A DNA stretch of 64,000 bases, from assembly GCA_029706075.1 (NCBI GenBank), contig JAINUG010000168.1, forward strand, positions 62,001 through 126,000. The letters are read 5' to 3'. Of the stretch, positions 9,959 through 20,753 are shown one piece after another. The stretch comes from Aldrovandia affinis (Eukaryota; Chordata; Actinopteri; Notacanthiformes; Halosauridae). Made by a program: the position numbers and the translations under genes. The stretch's first letter is position 1; every line of letters begins with the position of its first letter. The notes under the pieces were generated by a model. It saw only the letters and a list, made by a program, of their open reading frames with translations, ran no database searches and was not told the origin of the DNA.

Positions 9959-10282
9959 ATACTGTATTACCACACACCAGATCGTTTTTCGTTATTTTGA
10001 CTGTACTGATAAACGTTCTTCAGTTATTTCAGTTCATTGGAGAGCGGAGAGCAGCATGTGGGTGATTACGTTCATAGCCGCTGAAGCCCGCCCAAACTAC
10101 ACTTTATCAAAGGTTTTCAGTGTCGGCCATTTTGCTACAGTCAACAGCATGCAGGACACGACTACGTTAAAAAAAAAAAAAAAGTGAATCACAGAAACGA
10201 ATCTTTTAGGATCAGTCACTCAGTTTACTTGAAAGATTCGTTCAAAAACATTCGTTCTTTCATGAACTGTACAACACTGGTA
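9959..10282. other. Unassigned, repeat-like
   Basis: An A15 run at about 10169-10183 is followed by 'gattcgttc'-type repeats (10225-10265) that resemble ends of fish DNA transposons. No element could be delimited. Confidence 0.35.
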
Positions 10283-10545
10283 GGGAAGAGACGCTGCGCA
10301 GCATTAGCTGTGACCTACCCTGTGCCGGCCAGAAGAGGATGGGCTCCCCCCTTTTAGTCTGGTTCCTCCCAAGGTTTCTCCCTATCAAGGGAGTTTTCTC
10401 CTTGCCACTGTTGCCTTTAGGCTTGCTTTTCGGGGGGTCTAGGCCTGGGTTCCCCCTCTGTTAAGCGTTTTGTGACAATTCAATTGTGAAAAGCGCCATA
10501 CAAATAAATTTGATTTGATTTGATTTGACCTGTGCAAAGAAAAAC
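10283..10545 (+). mobile_element. LINE 3' tail with (TTTGA)n end
   Basis: The text around 'ggtttctccctatcaaggga' and 'gttttctccttgccactgtt', then 'gtgaaaagcgccatacaaat' and a TTTGAT repeat, is a familiar 3' end of a fish LINE. It is 5'-truncated and non-coding. Confidence 0.65.
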
Positions 10546-11059
10546 AATAAACAACAGCATAAAATATCAGCCTTATTAACAGCAGACCAGGCTTCAAATT
10601 AATAATGATTAATTTTGTTGCACAGCAAATATAGAACAACATGTTTGTTGTTAGCTGTGTTTATTACTAGCCATTGCTACTTCCTGTGCTAACCTAGCCA
10701 CCAGTAAGGGTAACTATAACGTGGTGACCTAGAGGCCCTTGCGGCCGCAAAATGTCAGTTTCTAGCTAGCTATGTTCGCGTTTACTAATTGTATCAGTTG
10801 TGAAAACGTGTTTGAGTGAAAGTCCCCTTTCCCCTCGTACGAACAATGATTGCATGCATGTATTTGTATCGTCTACCGTGGTTGAGTGTATGTGTGAAGA
10901 ATGACCCCTGTGCATTTGTCGTCTAATCTTTGTTCTTTGTCCTGGTGTCTCACCCTTTGTTCTAATAAAGCAACTAGTACTATAATGGAAATGCCACACT
11001 TAGGTCTATGGGCCTATGTGGGCTGGACCTTACTGTGCCATGCAGCTGCTCACAGTTGT
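10546..11059. other. No feature recognised
   Basis: Includes 'gctagctagct' near 10763-10771. No coding or repeat unit could be assigned. Confidence 0.35.
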
Positions 11060-11660
11060 CTCCCCACCAGGTCATTTATGTTTAGACGGCGCTTAGCCCT
11101 GACCGAGAACTGCCCCCACAGATGCACTGACTGAGAACATGTACACCATCTGTTCTGGGAGTGCTCCGTGGCCAGACAGGTCTGGGGCCTTGGTGTGTCC
11201 TCTGTCTCCCAGAACAGGCTCCTGCCGAGATCCTCCCTGACGGCTGAGAGGGATGTAGGACCCTGGAGCTGCAGCGCCAGTGGAGGATCATCAACACCGT
11301 AAAGCAGGTCCTGTGGGAGACGAGGAACATTAAGGTCTTACACAAAGGTCCTACACAAAGTGTACCTGGTCACTCTCTGGAGACGGATTCAAAACCTCCT
11401 GCAGGATGGCGTTTTGGTGGACTTTTTGAAGGATGAGAGAGGGGCGATGGGGAAATGGGTTTTCGTTTTGTCAACTAGTGTCTCTGTATGTCCCCATCTT
11501 GTGCTTGATGTTTGATGTGGATGTTTTGTATCGTGCCCCTGTCTTTTGAAATGTGTTGTGGAGCCTATTGTTTGCCTAGACACTTTTTGTTTTGTAGTTT
11601 TGTTTTGCCACTTTTAAAGGAAGTGTTTTGGAAAAAAATTGAATAAAGATACATTTATAA
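11060..11660 (+). mobile_element. Tx1/L1-like LINE, degenerate 3' end
   Basis: The translation near 11105-11190 shows Cys/His spacing with 'HLFWECSVARQVWG', the zinc-binding C-terminal block of Tx1/L1-type reverse transcriptases, interrupted by stops. It ends with 'aataaagata' at about 11642-11651. Non-functional and heavily 5'-truncated. Confidence 0.6.
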
Positions 11661-12840
11661 TGGAAAAGCAAGCTCGTCCGAGTCTTGATTCCGTGGTGTT
11701 TCACCACTACAATACTAACACCTTAATGGCTCGTTTCACATTCTCAGCTGAGAGCAGATTGGTTCCAGTTGCTGGACCAGTTGAACATGCTTTTCAATCA
11801 AATACACTGAAGGATTGTTTATTCAGTTTAGTATCCTGTATAACGGGACAAGAGAGAAGACAATGGTGCGATCTGAGTATGTTGAATGGAGGTTAACGGT
11901 TACATCAAAACCGGTTCACCGAAATGTGTCGCTTGAGGTCACTGTTAAAACCCCTTCGACTTAGGCATCCCACCCACTCTGCCATGCCCCAGTCATAAAA
12001 TCCAGAAAATATGCACATTAAGTATATATACATTTCTCCACATGCCACATAATACCTACATACAATATCAATCAATGGTGATTTTTGTTGAATCCAACTG
12101 TACAAGGTGTATTAAGAAATGTGAATGAAAACATGTATTGTGTGTTCACATGATACTCATTCATCCAATTATTGACATGTGAAAAAAGAAATCATGCAAA
12201 AACACTAAAATCTAATTCCAACGCTAAACACAAGTAACTTCAAACTAAGGCAGCACTACATGACACAGTAATACCTGCAAAACCAACAAAATTCTAAAAA
12301 ACTGTCAAGACAAGAACCTTTTTTAACTCCAACACAAAAGACAACGTACAAGGCAAAGCAAAACATGGACAATATCACATCAGTGTCATAAAACCATACA
12401 ATAATGAGCTCAAACAAGCCACAACAGGACTAAACTAGAACACGTAAACTCCATACACACCAATAACGCCCAAGCGCTAATGGGAAAAGAAAAAGAAAAT
12501 TAACTAGGAACAGAACTAGGAAATGGAGTAGCTGTGGTGGTGATGGGGGGAGTGGAGGAGGTGGAGATGGGGGAGGAGGAGAGAGCGGTTATCGAGACTG
12601 ACGCTGAGGCCAATGGCTGGGCCTCAGCAGCAGTCGTGCCTTGAGCGGACACCCAAGTGGTTGGTGGTACCTACCCGGGACCTGGCACCTTCCCGGGAGC
12701 GCCCTCCGCCCCTAGTTTTCCACCCGGGGCTGACACCACCACTGCCACCCCCGGGCCACCAGAGGGCCCCCAGGAGGTACCAGGTGGCCGACCGCATGGT
12801 TGTTAGAGGCCTGCCCTTGATCAAACAATTCGGTGAAAGT
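11661..12840. other. No gene recognised; purine-rich patch
   Basis: 12530-12590 is G/A-rich (ggtgga/ggagga). 12600-12830 is GC-rich and can be read as a Pro-rich peptide of 83 codons (12613-12864), but no family is recognised and it ends in Tc1 sequence. It is probably non-coding. Confidence 0.4.
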
Positions 12841-12849
12841 CTTATTTTT

Positions 12850-13175
12850 CAAAGGAAGCCCTGACATCAACCCCATTGAACACCTTTAGGAAGGTGGAAG
12901 GAATTAGGGGAGGAATTAGAACGCCGATTGCGAGCCAGGCCTTCTCGTCCAACATTGCCTGACCTCACAGATGTTCTTTTGGCTGAATGGGCACAAATTC
13001 CCACAGACACACTCCAAAATCTTGTGGAAAGCCTTCCCAGAAGAGTGGCAGCTGTCATAGCCGCAAAGGGGGGTCCAACTCCATATTAATGCCCATGGTT
13101 TTAGAATGGGATGTCCAACAAGCTCATATAGCTGTGATGGTCTGGTGTCCACTGACTTTTGGCCATATAGTGTAG
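12850..13175 (+). mobile_element. Tc1-like transposon (family B), 3' end
   Basis: The 3' part of a Tc1 transposase: a DINPIEHL block at about 12862-12890 carries the third acidic residue and is followed at once by a TAG in the place of the usual Trp. Then come the 3' UTR and the terminal repeat 'cttttggccatatagtgta' ending at about 13175. No left half was found. Confidence 0.75.
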
Positions 13176-13275
13176 TTTCGCAAGAGATCAGTGTAGTAAT
13201 ACAGCAATAGACATTGTTGTTGGCAGCTGCATACCATACCTGTAACACTGGGAAGGAAAAGGTTAGTACTTTTTT
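13176..13275 (-). mobile_element. L2 LINE 3' UTR scrap
   Basis: Nearly identical to 3386-3466 ('cataccatacctgtaacact' shared). 5'- and 3'-truncated. Confidence 0.6.
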
Positions 13276-13458
13276 TCTTCTTCTTTTTTGAGGAGTAGAT
13301 AGATAGATATGTAGATACTCTATTGATCCCCATGGGAAAATTGGGTTGTCTTACAGCAATGTAAAAACAATAGACATCACAAAAAGATAATTAAAGAAAT
13401 ACACCAGACCAGCACAACACTTCATTAAAACAATCTGTCAATCAATCGATCAGCAAGG

Positions 13459-13860
13459 TCAATTGGTAGGCTTTGCCCTTGTGTTATTAAAAGTGTGAAT
13501 TGCAGCAGGTGAGAAAGAACGCCTAAACCGCTCAGTGAAGCACTTGGGAGCAGTGAAACGACCACTAAAAGAGGACATGTGGCTCATCAGGACAGGGTGG
13601 AGAGGGTGCAGACTATTTTGCATGATGGCCCTGGTCTTCTTCTCCACCCTGCTCTGAACCACAACATCAAGGGGCACCAGAGCCATTCCTATGGTGGAGC
13701 TAGAGTTTTGATGATCTTATCCAGCTTCTTAAGGTCACCCTTCTGTACATTGCCCCCCCAGCATACAGACGCATAAAACACCACACTGGCAACAACACTG
13801 TGATAAAACATAAATAGCATCTTGCTGCAAACGTTAAAAGCTCTTAGTTTTCTTAAAAAT
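13459..13860 (-). pseudogene. LINE reverse transcriptase C-terminus
   Basis: 75 readable codons (13686 to 13459) carry 'FTERFRRSFSPAAIHTFNN', the conserved end of this LINE's RT. Upstream sequence (13690-13860) continues the thumb region with frame damage. Separated from the RT core by the SINE at 13864-14254. Confidence 0.6.
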
Positions 13861-13863
13861 AAA

Positions 13864-14254
13864 GGCCTGGCGGATGGCGCAGCGGTCTAACGCACCATGC
13901 TTCAGAGTGGTGTGCGCTGCCCGTCAGGGACGAAACCCGCGTCTCTACCAGATCGGCCCTGGTCGTCAGCCCGATCGGAGGCGGCATTTGGCTGTCCGCC
14001 TCCGGGGGAAGGGGGAGGGAGAGCCGGAACGAGTTCGTCGAGGAGAAGGTTAAGGAGTCCGTGGAAGATTTCCCGTCTCGAAAGAGGCGGGAACACTCAA
14101 CCAGGAATGTGTGTCTCAATCCCGGAGGACGAGCGACGGACTCGTGAGGGTGGGGAATTGAAGTAAATAGAGGGTTTAATTGGCAACCAAATTGGGAGGA
14201 AAAAATCAGAAATAATTTTTTTTTTTTTTAAATAAATTAAAAAAATGCCTGGAC
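13864..14254 (+). mobile_element. tRNA-derived SINE (long body)
   Basis: Head 'ggatggcgcagcggtctaac' resembles a tRNA A box and is followed by a degenerate B box. A GC-rich body follows, then a 3' region 'attggcaaccaaattgggag' common to fish SINEs, then an A/T-rich tail. The host LINE text 'gcctgg' flanks both sides. A related tail in reverse is at about 51846-51920. Confidence 0.65.
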
Positions 14255-14255
14255 T

Positions 14256-15739
14256 GGTCTTTTCCATAGATGGCATCAGTGTTCTTTCTCCAGTCCAGCT
14301 TATGGTCCAAATGTACCCCAAGCTATTTATATGAATTCACAATCTCCACATCAGTTCCATTAATACTGATACAAACAACAGTCCTCTTACGAAAATCTAT
14401 CACAAATTATTTTGTTTTGCTAACATTTAAAATCAAAGAGTTTCTCTCACTCCATGACACAAAGTCAGCGATCACTCGCCTGAATTCCATTAGAAACGCC
14501 AGGGCATGCCTTCTTTGGCACTGGGACAATACACAATGTTTTCCACAACACCGGTACCTTTTCCAGGGACAGAGACATATTAAAAACATAGTTCAGGACG
14601 TCGCACAGTTGGTTTGCACAGTGTTTAAGCACCCTGGGGTGCACACCATCTGGCCCAGCTGCTTTGCTGGCATTGATCCGCCTGAGTTCCCTCCGGTCCA
14701 GAGTAATGGATAGGTATGGAGTCACTTCCCCACCCTCTGTGCAGTCACTGCCTCTGCACTGGTCCCCAGAGCTGACATGGCCACAGTCAAATCGATTAAA
14801 AAAGTCATTCAATTCATTAGCCCTTTCTAAATTCCCTTCATCAGGGAGTAGCGAGTAATCTGCTTCATACCGTTCCACACCTCCTTAACATTGTTCCTTT
14901 TCAGCTGAGCTTCCAATTTATTTCTATAGGAGTCCTTCCCCTCCCTAATTTCCCTTTTCAACTCTTTCTGTACACATTTCAGTTCATCCCTGTCACCCCT
15001 CTTAAATGCTAGTTGTTTCAGGTTAAGTAGTTCCTCGAGCTCCCCATGGTTTGTTATTTGAGTAACAACGCACAGTTTTTGTTGGTATCACGGTGTCCAC
15101 ACAGAAATTGATGTAGCCTGTGACACAATAAGTTATGTCATCAATGTCAGCCTGGTCCTTGTATAGCATACTCCAGTCCATAGTTTCCAAACAGTCCCTT
15201 AGTTCCTCGTATGCCTCTTCTGTCCACTTACGGACAGACCGTACTGTAATTGGATTCCTTTGTACAGTGGGGCGGTACTTGGGAATTAAATGGACCATAT
15301 TATGGTCAGATTAGCCAAGGGGTGGGAGGGGCACTGATATAAAAGTATTCTGTATGTTAGCATATAGGAGATCTAATATTTTATCATTCCTGGTGGGACA
15401 TGTAACATATTGACAGAATGAGGGGAGTGTTGATGTGAGTGGGGAGTGGTTGAAATCACCTGTAATGAGGTGTAAAAGTGCATCTGGTGCTTGTGTTTGC
15501 AGTTTACTAACAGTGGTGTGGATACATTCAGTTGCTATTTTCACGTCAGCTGAGGGCAGGATGTAAACAAGTCTAATTATGACATGGGAGAATTCACGCG
15601 GCAGATAGTAAGGTCTTATTCCAACAGTGATCGGTTCAACGTGGGGTGTGCACCATTGCTCTTTCACACACACATGTCCCCTATGGCACCGGCGATTATT
15701 CACATAAAGACAAAGTCCCCCTCCTCTTTTCTTACCAGC
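14256..15739 (-). pseudogene. LINE endonuclease C-terminal part and RT N-terminal part
   Basis: Minus-strand frames: 15739-15311 carries the C-terminal APE endonuclease ('LITGDFNHSPL', 'NDKILDLLYAN'). 15298-15023 is the linker ('VRKWTEEAYEELRDC'). 14878-14407 is RT block 1-2 ('ASKAAGPDGVHPRVLK', 'VLWKTLCIVPVPKKA') and a distal piece ('SLILNVSKTK'). Stops and frame changes lie between them and most of the RT palm, including the catalytic YADD box, is missing. A defective copy. Confidence 0.75.
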
Positions 15740-15944
15740 TGTCACGTCTCGTGTTCATGTTCCCCGTAATTAGGTGTTTGTAGTTTATTCCATGTTTTCC
15801 CTGTTGTCCGGTCCGTGTTTTTACTTTCGCTTACCTGTTTCCAGTCTCGTCATTGTATTATTGTTTTTACCTGTTTCTCGTTATGTCTGATGTAGTTAAA
15901 CTGTTCATTTCCAGATTGTCTCGTCATTGTATTATCGTTTTCAC

Positions 15945-16154
15945 GTATTCTATATACTATGATGTCCTGTATGTCTGTATAGCTGCTAGGTTTTTTACTC
16001 TGGTTTTTAAATATATTTATTATCCAGTATGTTGTTATGTCCTGTATGTCTTGTGTGTTCTTTCACTCCTGTACCATTGTTGCTGTGACAAACCAAATTT
16101 CCCCCCCCCGGGATTAATAAAGGCTATTCTATTCTATTCTATTCTATTCTATTC
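15945..16154 (+). mobile_element. LINE 3' tail inserted in the G2 5' LTR
   Basis: The tail ends 'ggattaataaaggc' plus (tattc)n, of the Rex1/CR1-like kind. The target is 'tattc', present once in the 3' LTR (about 20675) and on both sides here. 5'-truncated, non-coding. Confidence 0.8.
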
Positions 16155-16222
16155 CTTATGTGTCTGATTGCAGTCAGCTGCATTCGTGTTAATTCCTGAT
16201 TGTTTCTTGTTATGTCTAAATG

Positions 16223-16264
16223 TATATAAACTGTGCGTTTTCCCATGTTCGTTGCCAGATTGTC
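16223..16264 (+). promoter_or_regulatory. G2 core promoter and predicted RNA 5' end
   Basis: TATATAAA lies at 16223-16230. About 30 bases downstream, 16250-16263 reads CGTTGCCAGATTGT, complementary to the primer site at 16656-16671 except for one position. The spacing places the RNA start at this complementary block, as expected for a self-primed element. Confidence 0.6.
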
Positions 16265-16655
16265 TTGTGCTTTGCTTATGCCTACACAACTCTCCAGCGT
16301 TTTCGCTGTTTACCCGTGTATTGTTTCATCGTGTTTTTGTTCGTGCTCCCGTGTTCATCTGTATCCCAGTCTCATTCCCGACCCACCTGTTCGTGCTCCT
16401 TGTGGTTCCAGTCCCGCTCCTCTCTGTGTTCCCTGGACTGATTTCCCGTTATCGACCTCCGCCTGCCCATTGACCACGTCTTGCCTGCCTCTGACACACC
16501 TGAAGCCTGGAAAGAACTTTGCCTGTCCCCGACCACTCTTTGGATGCCTGTATTGCCCTGATTGCTCCTGTTTGACCATTGCCTGTTTTTTATGCAATAA
16601 AGGACATTATTGCATTTCCGGGTCCGCGCCTGGTTTTCCTACTCCGTTCCTGACA

Positions 16656-16671
16656 GAACAATCTGGCCACG
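16656..16671 (+). other. Putative self-priming site of G2
   Basis: GAACAATCTGGCCACG directly follows the 5' LTR. It lacks the TGG start of tRNA-primed elements. It can pair with 16250-16263 of the LTR (13 of 14 positions), as established for Tf1/sushi-type elements. Confidence 0.6.
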
Positions 16672-17194
16672 ATGGAACCAGCGGACCGACCCGATCCTGC
16701 CGACGTTGCCCGTTACCACGGGATTCGCCTGGGACATCACAAGACGGAGCTGCGGACATTGTAGCAGACCGTCCAAGCTTTGGCGGAGCAGCTTTCCACC
16801 ATGGACCCTGGCTGCCTCAGCAGGATGGAATGCCGTGGCCACCTACGATGCCTTCATGCACGGTCTCTCCGAGAGGGTTCTGGACCAACTGACAGTGTGT
16901 GACCGACCTCTGGACCTGGACAGACTCGTGGACCTGGCCATCCGCATCGACACGCGTCTGCAGGAGAGAGGAAAGAGGCGTCATGAATCCCCTGCTCCCC
17001 ATTGCTTCCGGCCTGCGACACAATCCAACTCCCCTGCTCAACCCACTGCGATCACGGAGCCCATGCAGTTGAATCGGGCCCATCTATCCGAGGCCGAACG
17101 GCAGCGCCGCCGGGAGGGGGGACTATGCCTTTACTGCGGTGGCAGGGGACATTTCCGGTTGTCATGCCCGGTAAAAGACAACGCCTGTCAGTGA
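16672..17194 (+). pseudogene. G2 gag, internally deleted and with early stop
   Basis: ATG at 16672 is followed by an in-frame TAG at codon 31 (16762-16764). The remaining Gag (in another frame, to 17194) lacks most of the capsid region. It retains a C-terminal linker and one CCHC knuckle (C-x2-C-x4-H-x4-C, 17126-17167, '[14 protein letters not shown]'). Normal chromovirus Gag is about 350-450 residues; here about 175 codons remain in two frames. A particle could not be made from this copy. Confidence 0.8.
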
Positions 17195-18136
17195 AGAGGG
17201 AGGTTCTGATGGGCGCCTCGCAATTATCAACCTTCCGACCCCAACGTCCCATGTTCCACGTCGTCCTCTCCTGGCAAGGAGAGCAGTTTCCGGTGCAGGC
17301 CCTGATTGACTCGGGGGCCGACACTAATCTCATCTGCCCTACCCTGGTTCGTCGCATGAGAGTTCCGGTGTCTCGGCTAGCGACACCTCTCCAAACCAAG
17401 ACCCTGACAGGTACGCCTCTAGCAGTGATTGAGGAGATCACCCAGCTTCTGGAGCTGCTTGTTTCCGGAAATCACAGGGAGAGACTGGCCTTCTATCTTA
17501 TGGAGTCTCCCCATGCTCCAGTGGTGCTTGGTGGACCCTGGCTGGCGACCCACAATCCCAGTATTGACTGGACGACTGGACACATCCGAGAATGGAGCCC
17601 TTTCTGTCAGAAGTCATGCCTACGTTCCCCGGCCACCCCTGGAGACTCCACGCCCATGGCTAGAGAGATCCCGGTCGACCTGTCACTCGTGCCCTCCGAA
17701 TATCACAACCTTGGTCAGGCTTTCAGCAAGTCCCGTGACTGCACGTTACCACCTCATCGTGCCTACGACTGCCCTACCAACCTACTTCCTGGTTCGACTC
17801 CTTCCAGAGGCCACCTATACTCATTGTCTGTCCCAGAGAACAAAGCCATGGAGGAATACATCTCCACATCATTATCGTTGGGAATCATCCACCCTTCGTC
17901 ATCCCCTGCTGGTGCTGGGTTCTTTTTTGTTAAGAAGAGGGATGGAACCCTGCGTCCCTGTATTGATTACCGGGGTCTCAATGCCATCACTGTGAAGAAC
18001 CGCTACCCACTCCCATCTCCAGGAGGGGAAATTCTTCACCAAATTAGATCTCCGCAACGCCTACCACCTGGTCCGTATTTGGGAGGGGGACGAATGGAAG
18101 ACCACTTTCAACACCCACACTGGCCATTATGAGTAC
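17195..18136 (+). pseudogene. G2 pol, protease and N-terminal RT, frameshifted before the YLDD block
   Basis: The open frame used is 17002-18132. Retroviral-type protease active site DSGA is at 17308-17319 ('[12 protein letters not shown]'). A linker leads to RT blocks '[20 protein letters not shown]' and '[19 protein letters not shown]' (about 17880-18010). A small deletion at about 18010-18040 shifts the frame, so the first catalytic Asp region (about 18040-18130) is read in the next frame. This separates the protein from the long downstream ORF. Confidence 0.8.
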
Positions 18137-20512
18137 ATGGCCATGCCATTCGGACTCACCAACGCCCCTGCCATCTTCCAGGGGTTAGTGAACGATGTAC
18201 TCTGGGACATGTTGTCCCGGTTCGTGTATGTCTACCTTGATGACATTCTTATTTTTTCAAAAACCATCGAGGAACACATACAGCATGTACGCCAAGTTAT
18301 CCAGAGACTACTTGAAAATCAATTGTTTATTAAGGCCGAAAAATGCGAATTCCATAAAGATTCTGTTCAGTTTTTAGGTTTTATTATCTCCCAAGGCCAT
18401 CTGGAGATGGACCCCGCCAAGGTGCAGGCGGTACAGGAATGGCCCGTACACACTGATCGCAAACATCTTCAACGTTTCCTTGGGTTTGCAAACTTTAGGT
18501 TTGTGCGTAATTACAGCACGGTCGCCACACCGTTAATCATTCTAACATCTGCAAAGATCTGTTTTAGATGGAACCCTGATGCCCAGATGGCCTTTGAGAA
18601 ACTCAAGTCTCGATTCACGTCAGCTCCTGTCCTCGCACTCTCGGACCCTGCACGTCAGTTCATTGTGGAGGTGGATGCCTCCGATTCTGGGACAGGGGCG
18701 ATCCTTTCCCAGAGAGCCCTTGATAACAAGGTACACCCGTGCACTTTTTTCTCACACCGCCTTTCCACTACTGAGAGGAATTATACCATAGGTGACCGAG
18801 AACTCTTAGCTATTAAACTAGCATTTGAGGAGTGGAGACATTGGCTAGAGGGGGCTGCTGTGCCATTCCTGGTCTGGACGGATCACCGTAACCTGGAATA
18901 CCTCCACTCGGCTCAACGCCTTAATCCTCGTCAAGCCAGGTGGTCTCTATTTTTTGCCCGTTTTGTTTTTACCCTATCTTTTCGCCCAGGTTCCAAAAAC
19001 ACCAAGCCCGACGCCTTATCCCAGATCTATGCCTCTCCGGAAGAGGAGAGCAATCCGGAGCCTATCCTGCCGCCCAGCTGCGTGGTAGCAGCAGCTGTGT
19101 TTGATATTGTTCGAATGGTGGAGGAGGCACTCCATACCACACGGACTCCCAGGGATATGCCAGCCAACCGCCTGTTCATGCCAGAGACTGTCCGATCCCA
19201 GGTGCTGGAGTGGGCTCACTCTTCCCCGATGGTCTGTCACCCCGGTGTTTCACGCACCCTATCGTTTTTGTCCCGTAGATTTTGGTGGCCCACCATGAAG
19301 GATGACACGGCTGGATTTGTGGCAGCCTGTGTGCCCTGTGCCCGGTCCAAGACCTCCAATGCTCACCCCAGCAGTCTCCTTCAACCCTTGGCGGTTCCAC
19401 GACGCCCGTGGTCCCACGTCGCCCTAGACTTTGTGACTGGTCTACCACCATCAGAAGGTAACACAGTCATCATTACGGTGGTAGACTGGTTTTCCAAGAG
19501 CGTGCATTTCATTCCACTGCCTAAACTCCCCTCTGCTAAGGAGACCGCAGAGCTCATGGTGAGACATGTTTTTTGCCTCCACGGATTACCGCAGGAGATG
19601 ACCTCGGACCGGGGTCCCCAGTTTTCCAGTGGGTTCTGGAGAGCGTTCTGCTCTCTGATTGGCGCCAAGCCCAACCTGTCCTCTGGGTTCCACCCAGAGA
19701 CCAATGGCCAGACGGAGCGCTATAACCAGGAGCTGGGGAAAGGACTGCGCTGTCTGGCCGAACAAACTCCAGCTACCTGGTCACGCTCCCTGCCCTGGGT
19801 AGAGTACGCCCACAATTCCCTTCCCGTTTCCTCCACCGGAATCTCTCCATTCCAATGCTATCTGGGGTACCAACCTCCTCTGTTCCCGGAGGAGGAGAAG
19901 GAGGTGGAGGTGCCATCTGCCAAGGCCTTCATCATTAGAGCCCAGAGTACATGGCAGAGAGCACGTGCCCCTGCTTCGCCATGTCTCGGCTATGAAGAGC
20001 CAGGCCGACCGCCGCCGCCGCCTGCCCCTCGCTACAGGGTCGGCCAAAAGGTTTGGTTCTCTGCCAAACACATTCCCTTGCGGGGCTCTTGTAAAAAATT
20101 ATCCCCTAGATTTATTGGTCCCTACCCCATTATTCGTGTTATAACCCCCTCGGCCATACAGTTACGCCTCCCTCCTCCCCTATGCCGCATCCATCCTCTG
20201 TTTCACGTGTCTCGTCTCAAACCCTATGTTGTTTCTCGTTTTAGCCCTCCTGTCCGCACCCCGCCTCCCCCCCAGCTCATCGAAGGGGGCCCAGTCTACA
20301 CCGTTCGCCGCCTGCTGGATGTCCGACGCAGGGGCCGTGGTCGCCAATTCTTGGTGGATTGGGAGGGGTACGGTCCTGAGGAACGCAGTTGGGTACCTGA
20401 GAAACATATCGTCGACCCCTCCCTAATCCAGGAATTCCTGTGTCGGCATCCGGCGGCCCTGGGGGTACTGTCACGTCTCGTGTTCATGTTCCATGTAATT
20501 AGGTGTTTGTAG
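18137..20512 (+). CDS. G2 pol C-terminal polyprotein: RT palm, RNase H, integrase, chromodomain
   Basis: An uninterrupted 791-codon frame opens at Met 18137 in RT block '[11 protein letters not shown]', although the true pol frame began upstream before a frameshift. Rough residue positions: YLDD near 31-36; RNase H from about 175 ([14 protein letters not shown]) through '[10 protein letters not shown]'; integrase HHCC finger about 360-410; integrase core Asp at about 430 (DFVTGLP), Asp at about 490 (TSDRGPQF), Glu near 526 (NGQTERYN); chromodomain about 720-765 (YTVRRLLD...[13 protein letters not shown]). In chromoviruses the chromodomain directs integration by binding histone H3 marks. The last 14 codons run into the 3' LTR. 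Without intact Gag and RT N-terminus the copy is not autonomous. Confidence 0.9.
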   Translation: MAMPFGLTNAPAIFQGLVNDVLWDMLSRFVYVYLDDILIFSKTIEEHIQHVRQVIQRLLENQLFIKAEKCEFHKDSVQFLGFIISQGHLEMDPAKVQAVQEWPVHTDRKHLQRFLGFANFRFVRNYSTVATPLIILTSAKICFRWNPDAQMAFEKLKSRFTSAPVLALSDPARQFIVEVDASDSGTGAILSQRALDNKVHPCTFFSHRLSTTERNYTIGDRELLAIKLAFEEWRHWLEGAAVPFLVWTDHRNLEYLHSAQRLNPRQARWSLFFARFVFTLSFRPGSKNTKPDALSQIYASPEEESNPEPILPPSCVVAAAVFDIVRMVEEALHTTRTPRDMPANRLFMPETVRSQVLEWAHSSPMVCHPGVSRTLSFLSRRFWWPTMKDDTAGFVAACVPCARSKTSNAHPSSLLQPLAVPRRPWSHVALDFVTGLPPSEGNTVIITVVDWFSKSVHFIPLPKLPSAKETAELMVRHVFCLHGLPQEMTSDRGPQFSSGFWRAFCSLIGAKPNLSSGFHPETNGQTERYNQELGKGLRCLAEQTPATWSRSLPWVEYAHNSLPVSSTGISPFQCYLGYQPPLFPEEEKEVEVPSAKAFIIRAQSTWQRARAPASPCLGYEEPGRPPPPPAPRYRVGQKVWFSAKHIPLRGSCKKLSPRFIGPYPIIRVITPSAIQLRLPPPLCRIHPLFHVSRLKPYVVSRFSPPVRTPPPPQLIEGGPVYTVRRLLDVRRRGRGRQFLVDWEGYGPEERSWVPEKHIVDPSLIQEFLCRHPAALGVLSRLVFMFHVIRCL

Positions 20513-20753
20513 TTTATTCCATGTTTTCCTTGTTGTCCGGTCCGTGTTTTTACTTTCACTTACCTGTTTCCAGTCTCGTCATTGTATTATTGTTTTCACC
20601 TGTTTCTCGTTATGTTTGATGTAGTTAAGCTGTTCATTTCCAGATTGTCTCGTCATTGTATTATCATTTTCACTTATTCCTTATGTGTCTGATTGCAGTC
20701 AGCTGCATTCGTGTTAATTCCTGATTGTTTCTTGTTTTGTCTAAATGTATATA

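Larger units (their letters stand above)
13296..15739 (-). mobile_element. APE-type LINE (antisense), 3' part, interrupted by SINE and gypsy
   Basis: Read on the minus strand, the element starts at about 23110, is cut by the gypsy insertion at 22596/15740, and ends in a (ATCT)n tail at 13296. The duplicated ACCAGC (15734-15739 and 22597-22602) proves the split. It carries endonuclease and reverse transcriptase in pieces. The clade (Rex1/CR1-like group) is not firmly resolved. Confidence 0.75.
15740..16655 (+). repeat. 5' LTR of G2 (with inserted LINE tail)
   Basis: About 705 bp after removal of the insertion at 15945-16154. It contains TATATAAA at 16223-16230 and a 3' AATAAAGG near 16595. 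Confidence 0.9.

Noticed and set aside
12613-12864. Pro-rich 83-codon ORF as a gene
   Set aside because: GC-rich chance frame entering Tc1 sequence; no start context or domain.
13864-13940. tRNA gene on the plus strand
   Set aside because: The B box is degenerate and the sequence continues into a SINE body and tail.
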